A stretch of 64,000 nt of DNA from Rubrivivax sp. (GCA_022843905.1 JALHMT010000007.1:124001-188000), one strand, 5' to 3'. Counted from the stretch's first letter, positions 26,993 through 35,704 are shown. Notes: generated by a model from the letters alone, not told the origin. A program made the numbers and translations.

Positions 26993-27800
26993 CCGGCTCC
27001 ACCACCTGATGGCTGCGATGCCCCTCAACCGCCGTCTGGCCGCGGCCTCGGTGCTCGCGGCCCTGATGTCCTTTCAGCCCCTCGGCGCGGCGGCGGATCC
27101 GCAGGCCCTGCTGGCCGCCAGCGACGCCATCCGCAACCCGCAGCAGCCCTTCCGCGTCACCGTCACCATCACCGAGTTCGACAGGGGCCAGCAGGTCGAC
27201 ACCAGCACCCTGCAGAGCTTCGCCCGCACGCTGGAGACCAACGGCCAGTTCCTGACCCTGTTGCGCTTCGTGCAGCCCGCCCGCGATGCCGGCAAGCTGA
27301 TGCTCAAGAGCGGCGCCGACCTCTGGTTCTACGACCCCTCCACCAAGGCCAGCGTGCGCATCTCTCCGCAGCAGCGCCTGATGGGCCAGGCCTCCAACGG
27401 CGACGTGGTGACGGTGAACTTCGCGCGCGACTACAAGGCCGAACTGATCGCCGAGGAAAGCACGACCGACGGCGAACGCAAGCCGCGCAAGGCCATCAAG
27501 CTGCTGCTGACGGCGGCCACCGACGGTGCCGCCTACGGCTCGGTCGAGCTCTGGGTGGACGCCGACAGCAGCGCCCCCATCAAGGCGCGCTTCCTGTCGG
27601 AATCGGGCCGGCTGCTCAAGACCGCGTTCTACCGGCGATTCCAGCGGCAACTGGGTGCCGAGCGGCCCACCGAGACGGTCATCATTGACGGACTGACGCC
27701 CAGTGCGGTAACAATTGTGCGTTTTTCTGACTATGTCTCGCGCAATCTGCCAGCCAACTGGTTCCAGCGCGACCACCTGCCACGATTCCAGCCGGACTGA
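26985..27800 (+). CDS. LolA-like outer-membrane lipoprotein-sorting protein
   Basis: A 271-aa periplasmic protein with a signal peptide (residues about 15-37, cleaving near AAADPQ). The beta-rich body (LLRFVQPARDAGKLMLKSGADLWFYDPSTK) matches the LolA-like family found beside MacB/FtsX-type ABC genes. Such proteins are thought to carry lipids or lipoproteins across the periplasm. It overlaps the permease by 8 nt and is followed within 4 nt by the beta-barrel gene. The cargo is unknown. Confidence 0.85.
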   Translation: MHDRLHHLMAAMPLNRRLAAASVLAALMSFQPLGAAADPQALLAASDAIRNPQQPFRVTVTITEFDRGQQVDTSTLQSFARTLETNGQFLTLLRFVQPARDAGKLMLKSGADLWFYDPSTKASVRISPQQRLMGQASNGDVVTVNFARDYKAELIAEESTTDGERKPRKAIKLLLTAATDGAAYGSVELWVDADSSAPIKARFLSESGRLLKTAFYRRFQRQLGAERPTETVIIDGLTPSAVTIVRFSDYVSRNLPANWFQRDHLPRFQPD

Positions 27801-27804
27801 ACGC

Positions 27805-29079
27805 TTGAAGCCAATCACCATCGCAGCGGCCTGTCTCCTGGCCTGCACCTGGGCCTTGCAGGCCCGTGCTGCAACGCCGGCCGAACCCGACCCGCTGGCC
27901 TTGCAGAGCGCACCGGTGGCCGACAGTGCGGCGTCAGGCAGCGGCATGAAGCTGTTCGCCGAGGCGGCGCTGGGGCCCCAGCAGCGCCGCTACGGGCTGT
28001 CGACGCAGACCTATTCGCGCCTGTCGCTCGACTACGCCCAGACCTTCAGGCTCGGCAGTGGCTGGCGTGCCACCTTGTCCAACCGGCTCGACGCCTTCGA
28101 TCCGCCGGCGCCCGGGACCGACGAGCGCGTGGTGAACAGCCTGCGCGAAGCCTATGCCGCGTGGGGCAGCGAGGGCGGCGACACGTCCGTCGAGTTCGGA
28201 CGCATCAACGTGCGCACCGGCCCGGCCTACGGCTACAACCCGACCGACTTCTTCCGGGCCGGCAGCCTGCGCACCGCCACCAGCGTCGACCCCATCAAGC
28301 TGCGCCAGAACCGCCTGGGCACGGTGATGCTGCGCGGCCAGCGGCAGTGGGGCCCGCACGCCGTGTCGCTGGCCCTGGCGCCCAAGCTGGAAAGCACGCC
28401 CAGCAGCGGCAGTTTCGACCTCGACCTGGGGTCGACCAACCACCGCCACCGCGCGCTGGCCAGCCTCAGCAGCCGCTGGTCGGAGCGTTTCAGCACCCAG
28501 CTGCTGGCTTTCGGCGAAAAGGACGGTTCGTCGCAGATCGGCGCCAATGCCACCGCCTTGCTGTCCGATGCCGCCGTCGGCTACGCCGAGTGGGCGCGCG
28601 GCCGCGAGCGCTCCAGCGCGTCGCTGCTCGGGCTCGGCACGCCGCAGCGCAGCAGCGGCGACCGCCTGGCGGCCGGCGTCACGCTGGCGCTGCCGGCCAA
28701 GCTGTCGCTGACTGTCGAGTATTCATACAACGGATTCGGCCTGTCCAAGGCCGAGTGGCAGGCATCGCGGGCCCTGGGCCCGGCGGCGCTGGCAGGCCTG
28801 CTGCGGTCCACGCTCGTGCGCCAGGAACAGTTCGGCCGCGACGCCTGGACGGTCTACGCCACCCAGCAGGGCGGCTTGATGCGCAACCTCGACCTGACGG
28901 CGCTGGTGCGCCACAACATGGCCGACAAGAGCCAGCTCGTCTGGCTCGAAGCCCGTCACCGCTGGGACGGTTTCGACGGCGCCCTGCAGGCCTTGTGGTC
29001 GCGCGGCGACGCACTCACCGAATACGGCCTGCCGACGGTGAAGTCCTCGCTGCAGGCCGTGATCGTCTGGTACTTCTGA
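27805..29079 (+). CDS. Outer-membrane beta-barrel-like protein of the ABC/LolA operon
   Basis: A 424-aa protein with a signal peptide (KPITIAAACLLACTWALQARA, processed before ATPAEP). Alternating beta-strand patterns run to an aromatic C-terminus (VIVWYF), as in outer-membrane barrels. I do not recognise a precise family. The TTG at 27805 is taken as start because it yields a clean signal peptide and follows the previous stop by 4 nt. The longer frame from 27715 lies inside the preceding gene. Its position as last gene of the operon suggests it is the outer-membrane end of the system. Confidence 0.75.
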   Translation: MKPITIAAACLLACTWALQARAATPAEPDPLALQSAPVADSAASGSGMKLFAEAALGPQQRRYGLSTQTYSRLSLDYAQTFRLGSGWRATLSNRLDAFDPPAPGTDERVVNSLREAYAAWGSEGGDTSVEFGRINVRTGPAYGYNPTDFFRAGSLRTATSVDPIKLRQNRLGTVMLRGQRQWGPHAVSLALAPKLESTPSSGSFDLDLGSTNHRHRALASLSSRWSERFSTQLLAFGEKDGSSQIGANATALLSDAAVGYAEWARGRERSSASLLGLGTPQRSSGDRLAAGVTLALPAKLSLTVEYSYNGFGLSKAEWQASRALGPAALAGLLRSTLVRQEQFGRDAWTVYATQQGGLMRNLDLTALVRHNMADKSQLVWLEARHRWDGFDGALQALWSRGDALTEYGLPTVKSSLQAVIVWYF

Positions 29080-29112
29080 CTCTTCGCCCGGCTTGACCCG
29101 GCTCCGGCGCTT

Positions 29113-30654
29113 TCACAAAGGGCAGTAGCGCCCCGGCGCGATGATCGAGTCGGGGTCGAAGCTGCGCTTGAGCGTCCTGATCCAGGCCCAGTACTCCGGG
29201 TTGCGCCCTGTCACCTCGTCCATGATGTCGGGGCGGGCGCGGTAGACCTCCAGGCCCCGGCGGTGCAGGTAGGCCAGCAAGGCCTGCGCGCAGCGCCGGG
29301 CCGACGTCGCGGCTGCCGCGTCGCGCCTGTCGAACAGCAGGTTCATCACCGACACCAGCGAGGTCGAAGTCTCGAAGTTGATCGTGATGTACAGCTCGTG
29401 CCCGTGCTGCCGCGCCAGTTCGCGCATCTCGGCGGCCGTCTCGGCGACGAACTCGCCGTCCAGCGGCAGGGCCGGGCTGACGTAGATCAGCCCGCAGTTC
29501 GACGCGTCCAGGTCGCGGGCCGCCAGGCCCGACGAGTCATAACGCGCCAGCAGGCCTTCCACCGGCGCGTCGGTCGGCTCCCCCAGGGCCAGCGCGTGCA
29601 GCGGCTGCACGGCCGCCAGCGCGGCAGCGCGCACGCGCAGGAAGCGCACGAAGGACAGCTGGTCGCACAGCCGGTAGGCCCAGGCCAGCCGATCGCTGGT
29701 GACCACCGTCAAGCGCGCCAGCGATCCCACGCGCTGCCGGATCTCGCGCACGGCGCTCTTCACCTGGCCGGCGTTGCCCGTGACCGAGCCCAGGCTGGTC
29801 CAGTCCTTGGGCACGGCGGCGGCCAGGGCCTGCGCCACCTCGGCCTCCAGCGCGCCGGGCGCCGTGCGAGGGTGCGCCGCCAGGTAGTTCCGGATGCCGT
29901 GTCGCAGTGTCGAGGCCGACCGCAGCGAGTTCGCCACGTGGGTGATCGAATTCAGCAGCTCCTCGCGCTTGAAGGCGGCCACCAGGTTCAGCAACCGGCC
30001 CAGGTCCTCGCTGCGGTGCAGTGACAGCGACACCGCCACTTCCACCGGGCGGCGCGGAATCAGCTTGAAGCAGGCGCTGGTCACGATGCCGAAGGACGAC
30101 TGCGAGAACAGGCCGTCGAGCATGGGGCCCAGGCCGTACGGGTGCGACTCCGCCAGCGGCGACGTCTCGCCCAGCCGCCGTGAACCCGTCAGCAGCACCT
30201 CGCCGGTGCCTGTCACCACCTCGAGCCCGAAGATGTCCGCCACGCGTGGCCCCACGTAGCCGGATCCGCGGTCGAGCGCGTTGCCCAGCAGGCTGGTGTC
30301 GCGGCCCGAGCCCGTCACGTTGAACGTCAGTCCGGGGCAGCGTTGCTTCAGTGCCGCATGCAGCTGCCCTTGGGTCACGCCCGGCTCGATGACGGCCACC
30401 GCGTGGTCCAGGCCGATGCGGTCCAGGTTGCGGATGCGGTTCATGCGGCTCAGATCCACCAGCTCGCAGCCAGGAGCAGCGGGACTGCGCGAGCCGTAGC
30501 CCCAGTTCATGCCGGTGGAGAAGGGGTAGAGCGCGACCTTCCGGGCGCGCGCGCTGGCCACCAGTTGAACGACCTCGGCCACCGAGCCGGGCCGGTGCAG
30601 CGCGGCGGCGGGCAGGCCGGGGCCGGTGACGTTGTCGGTCGACAGATCGGGCAA
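29113..30654 (-). CDS. FAD-binding oxidoreductase (PCMH/vanillyl-alcohol oxidase type)
   Basis: A 513-aa flavoprotein. The N-terminal PCMH-type FAD domain shows FSTGMNWGYGSRSP, IEPGVTQGQLHAAL and GSGRDTSLLGNALDRGSGY. The C-terminal cap domain ends SFDPDSIIAPGRYCPL, as in 4-cresol dehydrogenase and vanillyl-alcohol oxidase. It would oxidise a small, probably phenolic or hydroxylated, substrate. No cytochrome partner gene is adjacent. The TTG at 30654 is chosen because AGGAG lies 5 nt before it; an ATG at 30744 adds 30 residues without a good ribosome binding site. The physiological role is unknown. Confidence 0.85.
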   Translation of the reverse strand: MPDLSTDNVTGPGLPAAALHRPGSVAEVVQLVASARARKVALYPFSTGMNWGYGSRSPAAPGCELVDLSRMNRIRNLDRIGLDHAVAVIEPGVTQGQLHAALKQRCPGLTFNVTGSGRDTSLLGNALDRGSGYVGPRVADIFGLEVVTGTGEVLLTGSRRLGETSPLAESHPYGLGPMLDGLFSQSSFGIVTSACFKLIPRRPVEVAVSLSLHRSEDLGRLLNLVAAFKREELLNSITHVANSLRSASTLRHGIRNYLAAHPRTAPGALEAEVAQALAAAVPKDWTSLGSVTGNAGQVKSAVREIRQRVGSLARLTVVTSDRLAWAYRLCDQLSFVRFLRVRAAALAAVQPLHALALGEPTDAPVEGLLARYDSSGLAARDLDASNCGLIYVSPALPLDGEFVAETAAEMRELARQHGHELYITINFETSTSLVSVMNLLFDRRDAAAATSARRCAQALLAYLHRRGLEVYRARPDIMDEVTGRNPEYWAWIRTLKRSFDPDSIIAPGRYCPL

Positions 30655-30879
30655 GCAGGCTCCTGCGGGGGACTCGGCAGCCAAGCATAGCCGCCCGGGC
30701 CGGTAGCATTCATGGGTGTCTCGCGGGTGGAAAGCCGGCTCCATTTCTGGCGGCCTGCAGCACTCGGCGCGATGACGACCGAATTTTCACCCGCCGAACT
30801 CGTCGAAAAACTTTACAGCCGTCGGCGGCGCTCCCCGAGCCGCGCCGCCGAAGCCGCCCCGAAGTGACTCTAAGTGTTT

Positions 30880-30893
30880 GATCCGAAAGGATC
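30880..30893. promoter_or_regulatory. Inverted repeat upstream of the sigma-54 promoter
   Basis: GATCC-GAAA-GGATC, 5-bp arms around a 4-nt loop, ends 21 bp before the -24 element at 30915. It could be an activator site, though NtrC-type enhancers usually lie further upstream. Function is inferred. Confidence 0.3.
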
Positions 30894-30914
30894 TTCGACC
30901 GAAATCTCTCAACC

Positions 30915-30930
30915 TGGCACGGTCGCTGCT
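30915..30930 (+). promoter_or_regulatory. Sigma-54 (RpoN) -24/-12 promoter of a PEP-CTERM gene
   Basis: TGGCACGGTCGCTGCT matches the RpoN consensus TGGCACG-N4-TTGCT in all positions but one (C for T at the start of the -12 box), with correct GG/GC spacing. It lies 58 bp before the GTG of the PEP-CTERM gene. PrsR, encoded in this window, is a sigma-54 activator of such systems, so this is a likely PrsR/RpoN target. Confidence 0.75.
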
Positions 30931-30987
30931 TATGTCTTCGCATCCGGCGGCCGGTTGCCACCGTTCCACTCTCTCTAGGAGATCACT

Positions 30988-31731
30988 GTGAAGAGCACTT
31001 CCAAGTTTGTTAAGACGCTGATCGGCGCTGCTGTGGCCCTCGGCGCGGTGGCGGCGGTCCAGGCTGCCCCCATCATCGGTACCGCCAACCTGACCTTCGG
31101 TCAAGTTTCGGTGACGCTCGGCGAAGTCGACTGGAACCCCCCGCTGAACCCGGGTGTGGACGCGGTCTACACCTATGGGCAGTTCCAGACCTTCGGCCCC
31201 GCTAACACGGGCTCGTTTGCCGCAGGTCCCATGGCTGGCCTGACCAACGGCTTGGTGCAAGATCTGAGCGCCAATCCGGCGGACGCGAACTTCGCTCCCG
31301 TGGGTCTGCAGCCGGTGGTGAACCCCAACTTCCTGTCGTTCGCCGCGCAGCCGGGCTGGCAGTTCAGCATGACCAACCTGTCGGGCGGCACTTTCCCGTC
31401 GACGCCTTACTCGCTGACTGAAGTCAGCGTGGCCGGTGTCCCGGCTGTGTCGGCGACCATTGCGGTGACTGGCCTGGCTTGCGACACCGGTGGTGACAAC
31501 GTTTGCGACGCCACGGACAGCGTCACGAACTGGTCCGGCGTCTTCAGCGCCCAGTACACCAGGACCACGATTGCCGAACTGCAGGCGATCCTGCTGGGTG
31601 GTGGCGCTCTGCCGAACAACACCTGGTCGGGCACGATCGAAGCGTCTGCCATCCCCGAGCCGACCACCCTGGCCCTGGTGGGTCTGGCCCTGGCTGGCAT
31701 CGGTGGCCTGAGCCGCCGCAAGGCCAAGTAA
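30988..31731 (+). CDS. PEP-CTERM sorting-domain protein
   Basis: A 247-aa exported protein. The signal peptide KTLIGAAVALGAVAAVQA ends before APIIG. The C-terminal signal is IPEPTTLALVGLALAGIGGL followed by SRRKAK, a textbook PEP-CTERM. The middle is Gly/Asn/Thr-rich with two cysteines (LACDTGGDNVCDATD), which may form a disulfide. No known domain is recognised. It starts with GTG behind a strong AGGAG (30977-30981). Its own sigma-54 promoter and a strong terminator make it a single-gene unit, expected to be strongly expressed when PrsR is active. Confidence 0.92.
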   Translation: MKSTSKFVKTLIGAAVALGAVAAVQAAPIIGTANLTFGQVSVTLGEVDWNPPLNPGVDAVYTYGQFQTFGPANTGSFAAGPMAGLTNGLVQDLSANPADANFAPVGLQPVVNPNFLSFAAQPGWQFSMTNLSGGTFPSTPYSLTEVSVAGVPAVSATIAVTGLACDTGGDNVCDATDSVTNWSGVFSAQYTRTTIAELQAILLGGGALPNNTWSGTIEASAIPEPTTLALVGLALAGIGGLSRRKAK

Positions 31732-31777
31732 GCAGCGGGCTTCCGCAGCACAGGCCGGCTCGACCGGCCGACAAGAG

Positions 31778-31807
31778 CAGGCAAGGTTTTCCTTGCCTGT
31801 TTTTTTT
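31778..31807 (+). terminator. Rho-independent terminator after the PEP-CTERM gene
   Basis: A 9-bp stem CAGGCAAGG / CCTTGCCTG with a TTTT loop is followed by eight T residues. It lies 47 nt after the stop codon and is the clearest intrinsic terminator in the window. Confidence 0.93.
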
Positions 31808-31978
31808 CGTGCTGCCGACGTTTGTTGGAGCGCGCGGCCGACCGGGTTCGGGCCCCCGGCTGTCGTGCCCGCAAGGGATGGTGGTGGAAGGAGTGCCAAT
31901 TCCTGTGGAGCGACGGCGGCGCTGCTGACAGAATCTCCTGATCCAGCGCGGCCGTCCGCCTGGCGCAGGAGGAAAACA

Positions 31979-33064
31979 ATGAACCTGACCGATCGAATTC
32001 GACTGTGGATCACCATCGCCGGCGAAACCCTGTTGCGCCGCCGCATCGACCGTTTCCGCCTGGTGCTCGGCGGCCACATCTACTTCCAGACCCTGAGTGC
32101 CGCGGTCCAGCTCGACCTCTTCAGCCTGCTCGACGAGAACGGGCCCATGAACGAGCAGCAGCTTTGCAGCAAGCTCGGCATCGCCGAACAGCCCTGCCGC
32201 ATCCTGCTGCTGGGCCTGGCGTCCATCGAGCTCATCAAGCGTGACGCCTCCGGCGTCTACCGCAACACCTTTGTCGCCACCAAGTACTTCGCGCGCAGCA
32301 GCAACCGCAACCTGATCAACATCGTGAAGTGGCAGCACTTCATCAATTACAAGGCGATGTACCACTTTCACGACGCCTTGCTGTCGGGCCAGAACGTCGG
32401 GCTGAAGGAATTCCCGGGCGAAGAGCCCTATCTGTATGGGCGGCTGGCGCACCAGCCTCCGCTGGAGAAGATCTTCCAGGACGCCATGGAAGAGATCTCG
32501 CGCCAGGCTTCAGAGAACTTCTCGCGCTACGTCGATCTCGGCAGCGTCAAGTTCCTGGTGGACGTGGGCGGCGGCAACGCCAGCAACATCATGACCATCG
32601 CCAGGGTCAATCCGCATCTGAAAGCCGCTGTCTTCGATTCACCCACGGTCTGCGGCATCGCCACGGCCAACATCGCCCGCAACGGCCTGTCTGACCGGCT
32701 CTCGGCCCTGCAGGGCGACTGCTTCAAGGATCCTTTCCCCTCGCAGGCCGACGCCATCCTCTTCTGCCACTTCTTCACCATCTGGTCGCTGGAAGAGAAC
32801 CTCACGCTGCTGAAGCGGGCGTTCGCCTCGCTGCCGCCGGGCGGCCGGGCCATGATCTTCAACATGATGCAGGACGACGACCGCTCCGGCCCGCTCAGCG
32901 CCGCGCTCGGCTCGCCCTACTTCCTGACGCTGGCCACCGGCAAGGGCATGCTGTATTCGTGGGCCGAATACCAGGAGCTGTTCCATCAGGCCGGTTTCGT
33001 CAACATCACCACCCAGAAACTGCCGGTCGACCACGGCGTGATCGTCGGCTACAAGCCGGCTTGA
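31979..33064 (+). CDS. SAM-dependent O-methyltransferase (COMT/acetylserotonin type)
   Basis: A 361-aa enzyme with an N-terminal winged-helix dimerisation domain (about residues 30-110: LSAAVQLDLFSLLDENGPMNEQQL) and a C-terminal Rossmann domain with the SAM motif FLVDVGGGNASNI. This is the layout of O-methyltransferases acting on small hydroxylated compounds. A perfect AGGAGG (31967-31972) precedes the ATG. It lies between a PEP-CTERM gene and the EPS operon, so its substrate might be a sugar-linked or secondary compound; nothing in the sequence decides this. Confidence 0.88.
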   Translation: MNLTDRIRLWITIAGETLLRRRIDRFRLVLGGHIYFQTLSAAVQLDLFSLLDENGPMNEQQLCSKLGIAEQPCRILLLGLASIELIKRDASGVYRNTFVATKYFARSSNRNLINIVKWQHFINYKAMYHFHDALLSGQNVGLKEFPGEEPYLYGRLAHQPPLEKIFQDAMEEISRQASENFSRYVDLGSVKFLVDVGGGNASNIMTIARVNPHLKAAVFDSPTVCGIATANIARNGLSDRLSALQGDCFKDPFPSQADAILFCHFFTIWSLEENLTLLKRAFASLPPGGRAMIFNMMQDDDRSGPLSAALGSPYFLTLATGKGMLYSWAEYQELFHQAGFVNITTQKLPVDHGVIVGYKPA

Positions 33065-33377
33065 TCAGGCGCAGATCGCGCCCGGATCGCGGCTCGTCGC
33101 CTCCGGCTCGCCGCTCCTCCGAACCCGCCAGAAGGTCGTCTGCCATCGCCCAGGCCTCCGGCACCCCCCCAGTTGCCGGCGCCAGGGGCCCTTGGCGGCG
33201 TGGCGTGCTGACGGCAGAATCACCCTCGCCCCGAGACCGCCACGCGCGGTGCTAGCGTGAAAAATGTGGGCCGGCGTTGACGGCGCTCCGCTGCCGCACC
33301 CCGGCCTGCCGATGAGGCTGTGCCATGATCCAAGTCCCCATTCGAAGGCGGGTGGCGCGGAGTTTCCATCGGCGCGC

Positions 33378-33395
33378 GTGGATGCCGGCATCCAC
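33378..33395. promoter_or_regulatory. 18-bp perfect palindrome upstream of the EPS operon
   Basis: GTGGATGCCGGCATCCAC is its own reverse complement. It ends 39 bp before the ATG of the first EPS gene. It could be a dimeric regulator's operator or, in RNA, a hairpin. No T-run follows, so it is not a terminator. Confidence 0.5.
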
Positions 33396-33417
33396 AGATC
33401 TCGACAAAACCTAACTG

Positions 33418-33431
33418 GGAAGGATCCTTCC
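33418..33431. promoter_or_regulatory. 14-bp palindrome overlapping the ribosome binding site of the first EPS gene
   Basis: GGAAGGATCCTTCC contains the likely Shine-Dalgarno AAGGA and ends 3 nt before the ATG at 33435 (directly before an alternative GTG at 33432). In RNA it could pair intermolecularly or occlude the site; as DNA it could be an operator. Confidence 0.4.
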
Positions 33432-33434
33432 GTG

Positions 33435-34064
33435 ATGACGACTCCTGATGCTGCCGTTCGTGCATGCTTCGTGGCCTTGACCAGCCTGCTGCTGGTGCTG
33501 CTTGCCGGCTGCAGCACCGCCCCCAAGTTCCCGCCCGCTCCGGCCGAAGCCGGCGGCAAGGACTACTCCTACGTCATCGGCCCCGGCGACAACCTCAACA
33601 TCATCGTCTGGCGCAACCCCGAACTGTCGATGTCGGTGCCGGTGCGGCCCGACGGCAAGATCACCGCGCCGCTGGTCGACGAGCTCGTGGCGCAGGGCAA
33701 GGATTCGGTGACCCTGGCGCGCGACGTCGAGAAGGTGCTCGGCAAGTACGTGCGCGATCCCATCGTGACCGTGCTGGTCACCAGCTTCGTCGGCCCCTAC
33801 AGCGAGCAGATCCGCGTCGTCGGCGAAGCGGCCCGGCCGCAGGCCCTGAACTACCGCAACAAGATGACCGTGCTGGACGTCATGATCGCCGTCGGCGGCC
33901 TGACCGACTTCGCCTCGGGCAACAGCGCCACCATCCTGCGCAGCGCCGACGGCAACAAGCAGTACACGGTGCGCCTGAAGGATCTGCTCAAGCGCGGCGA
34001 CGTCTCGGCCAACGTCGAGATGCGCCCGGGCGACATCCTCATCATTCCGCAGAGCTTGTTCTAG
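33435..34064 (+). CDS. Polysaccharide export lipoprotein of the XrtA locus (Wza-type)
   Basis: A 209-aa lipoprotein with lipobox LLAGC. Next comes the polysaccharide export (Poly_export) domain with YVIGPGDNLNIIVWRNPELS and PVRPDGKITAPLVDELVAQG. A SLBB-like region follows (IRVVGEAARPQALNYRNKMTV), and it ends MRPGDILIIPQSLF. It is shorter than E. coli Wza, as is usual for the exosortase-associated export protein. It forms the outer-membrane/periplasmic export channel for the EPS. It is the first gene of a long plus-strand operon. Confidence 0.93.
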   Translation: MTTPDAAVRACFVALTSLLLVLLAGCSTAPKFPPAPAEAGGKDYSYVIGPGDNLNIIVWRNPELSMSVPVRPDGKITAPLVDELVAQGKDSVTLARDVEKVLGKYVRDPIVTVLVTSFVGPYSEQIRVVGEAARPQALNYRNKMTVLDVMIAVGGLTDFASGNSATILRSADGNKQYTVRLKDLLKRGDVSANVEMRPGDILIIPQSLF

Positions 34065-34116
34065 GTCGGAGCTCGGCCCGGCCGAGCCCCGCCAGTCACA
34101 TCGAGACGACGGCACC

Positions 34117-35700
34117 ATGGAAGAAATCATCCACCAGCTGAAGACCTTTGCCCGCGGCATGTGGAAGTACCGCTGGCCCGGCGTTGCCGTGGCCTGGCTG
34201 GTCGCCCTCATCGGCGTGGCCGTCATCTACAAGATCCCCGACCAGTACGAGGCCTCGGCGCGCATCTACGTCGATACGCAGTCGATCCTCAAGCCGCTGA
34301 TGGCCGGCCTGACGGTGCAGCCCAACGTCGAGCAGCAGATCGGCATGCTGAGCCGCACGCTGATCAGCCGCCCGAACATCGAGAAGCTGATCCGCATGGC
34401 CGACGTCGACCTGAAGACCGACTCCAAGCTCGAGCAGGAAGCGCTGGTCGAGCGCCTCACCAAGGACATCCAGATCCGCAACACCGGCCGCGACAATCTC
34501 TATTCGCTGGTGTTCCGCGATGCCGACCAGGACAAGGCCAAGCGCGTGATCCAGTCGCTGGTCTCCATCTTCGTCGAGTCCAGCCTGGGCGCCTCGCGCA
34601 AGGACTCCGACCAGGCCAAGACCTTCCTGAACGAACAGATCAAGCAGTACGAGACCAAGCTCGAGGAGTCCGAAGCGCGCCTGAAGGAGTTCCGCCTGCG
34701 CAACCTCGAGATGCAGTCGCCGGACGGCAAGGATTCCACCGCACGCCTGGCCGAGATCGCCGCACAGCTGCAGTCTGCCCAGCTGCAGCTGCGCGAGGCG
34801 GAGAACGCCCGCGACGCTGCCAAGCAGCAGCTGGCGCTGGAACGCTCGCAGGGCACGAGCAACGTCACCCAGAGCCTGCTGCAGGAGTCGACCATCAACG
34901 TCGCGACGCCCGAGATCGACTCGCGCATCGAAGCGCAGAAGCGCAATCTCGACGGCCTGCTGCAGCGCTACACCGAGGCGCACCCCGACATCGTCACCAC
35001 GCGCCGTCTGCTCAAGGACCTGGAAGACCAGAAGAAGAAGGAAGTCGCAGAGCTGCGCAAGGCCGCCATGGCATCGCCCGCCGCAACGGGTGTCGCCACG
35101 CCCACCTCGAGCCTCGCCTCCCAGGAACTGGGCCGCATGCTGGCCGGCGCCGAGGTGCAGGTGGCCGCCTTGAGGGCGCGTGTGGGTGAATACAGCAACC
35201 GCCTGGCCACGGCCCGCGCCGCCATGAAGACGGCGCCCCAGGTCGAGGCCGAAGCCGCCCAGCTGAACCGCGACTACGCCATCACCAAGAAGAACTACGA
35301 AGACCTGGTGGCGCGACGCCAGTCCGCCGTGATGTCGGGCGAGCTCGAGGTGGCCTCGGGTGTGGCCGACTTCCGCCTGATCGACCCGCCGCGCGTCACG
35401 CCCAAGCCCGTGTCGCCCAACCGCCTGCTGCTGATGCCCCTGCCGCTGGTGGCGGGTCTGCTGGCGGGCCTGGCGCTGGCCTTCGTTGCCAGCCAGCTGC
35501 GCCCCGTCTTCATGGACGGCGGCGACCTGCGCGCCAAGACCGGCTTGCCGGTGCTCGGCATGGTGTCCCTGGTTCTGAACGACAACGACCAGCGCCGCGA
35601 GCGCATGAGCCTGTACAGGTTCGTCGGCGCCTCGGGCGGCCTGGTCGGCGTGTTTGCCCTGGGATTGATAGCGATGGCCATCTTGGCAAGGACGGGTTGA
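34117..35700 (+). CDS. XrtA-associated polysaccharide chain-length determinant (Wzz type)
   Basis: A 527-aa inner-membrane copolymerase. The first membrane helix is about residues 20-42 (VAVAWLVALIGVAVIYKI). A long periplasmic coiled-coil region runs about 150-400 (KTFLNEQIKQYETKLEESEA and following). Further C-terminal helices lie around 430-455 and 505-525. Proteins of this type set polymer length and partner the cytoplasmic tyrosine kinase encoded next. The stop is 4 nt from the kinase start. No kinase domain is fused to it. Confidence 0.94.
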   Translation: MEEIIHQLKTFARGMWKYRWPGVAVAWLVALIGVAVIYKIPDQYEASARIYVDTQSILKPLMAGLTVQPNVEQQIGMLSRTLISRPNIEKLIRMADVDLKTDSKLEQEALVERLTKDIQIRNTGRDNLYSLVFRDADQDKAKRVIQSLVSIFVESSLGASRKDSDQAKTFLNEQIKQYETKLEESEARLKEFRLRNLEMQSPDGKDSTARLAEIAAQLQSAQLQLREAENARDAAKQQLALERSQGTSNVTQSLLQESTINVATPEIDSRIEAQKRNLDGLLQRYTEAHPDIVTTRRLLKDLEDQKKKEVAELRKAAMASPAATGVATPTSSLASQELGRMLAGAEVQVAALRARVGEYSNRLATARAAMKTAPQVEAEAAQLNRDYAITKKNYEDLVARRQSAVMSGELEVASGVADFRLIDPPRVTPKPVSPNRLLLMPLPLVAGLLAGLALAFVASQLRPVFMDGGDLRAKTGLPVLGMVSLVLNDNDQRRERMSLYRFVGASGGLVGVFALGLIAMAILARTG

Positions 35701-35704
35701 TTCC

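Larger units (their letters stand above)
33065..33434. other. Leader region of the EPS operon, no gene seen
   Basis: These 370 bp precede the EPS operon. They contain TGGCGTGCTGACGGCA (33201-33216), which has the GG/GC spacing of a sigma-54 promoter but poor consensus elsewhere. They also contain an 18-bp perfect palindrome and a 14-bp palindrome over the ribosome binding site, both listed separately. Open frames here are antisense or low-complexity and not supported. Confidence 0.4.

Noticed and set aside
24344..27028. 894-codon minus-strand open frame
   Set aside because: It runs antisense to the ABC ATPase and permease genes and has a shadow-like composition.
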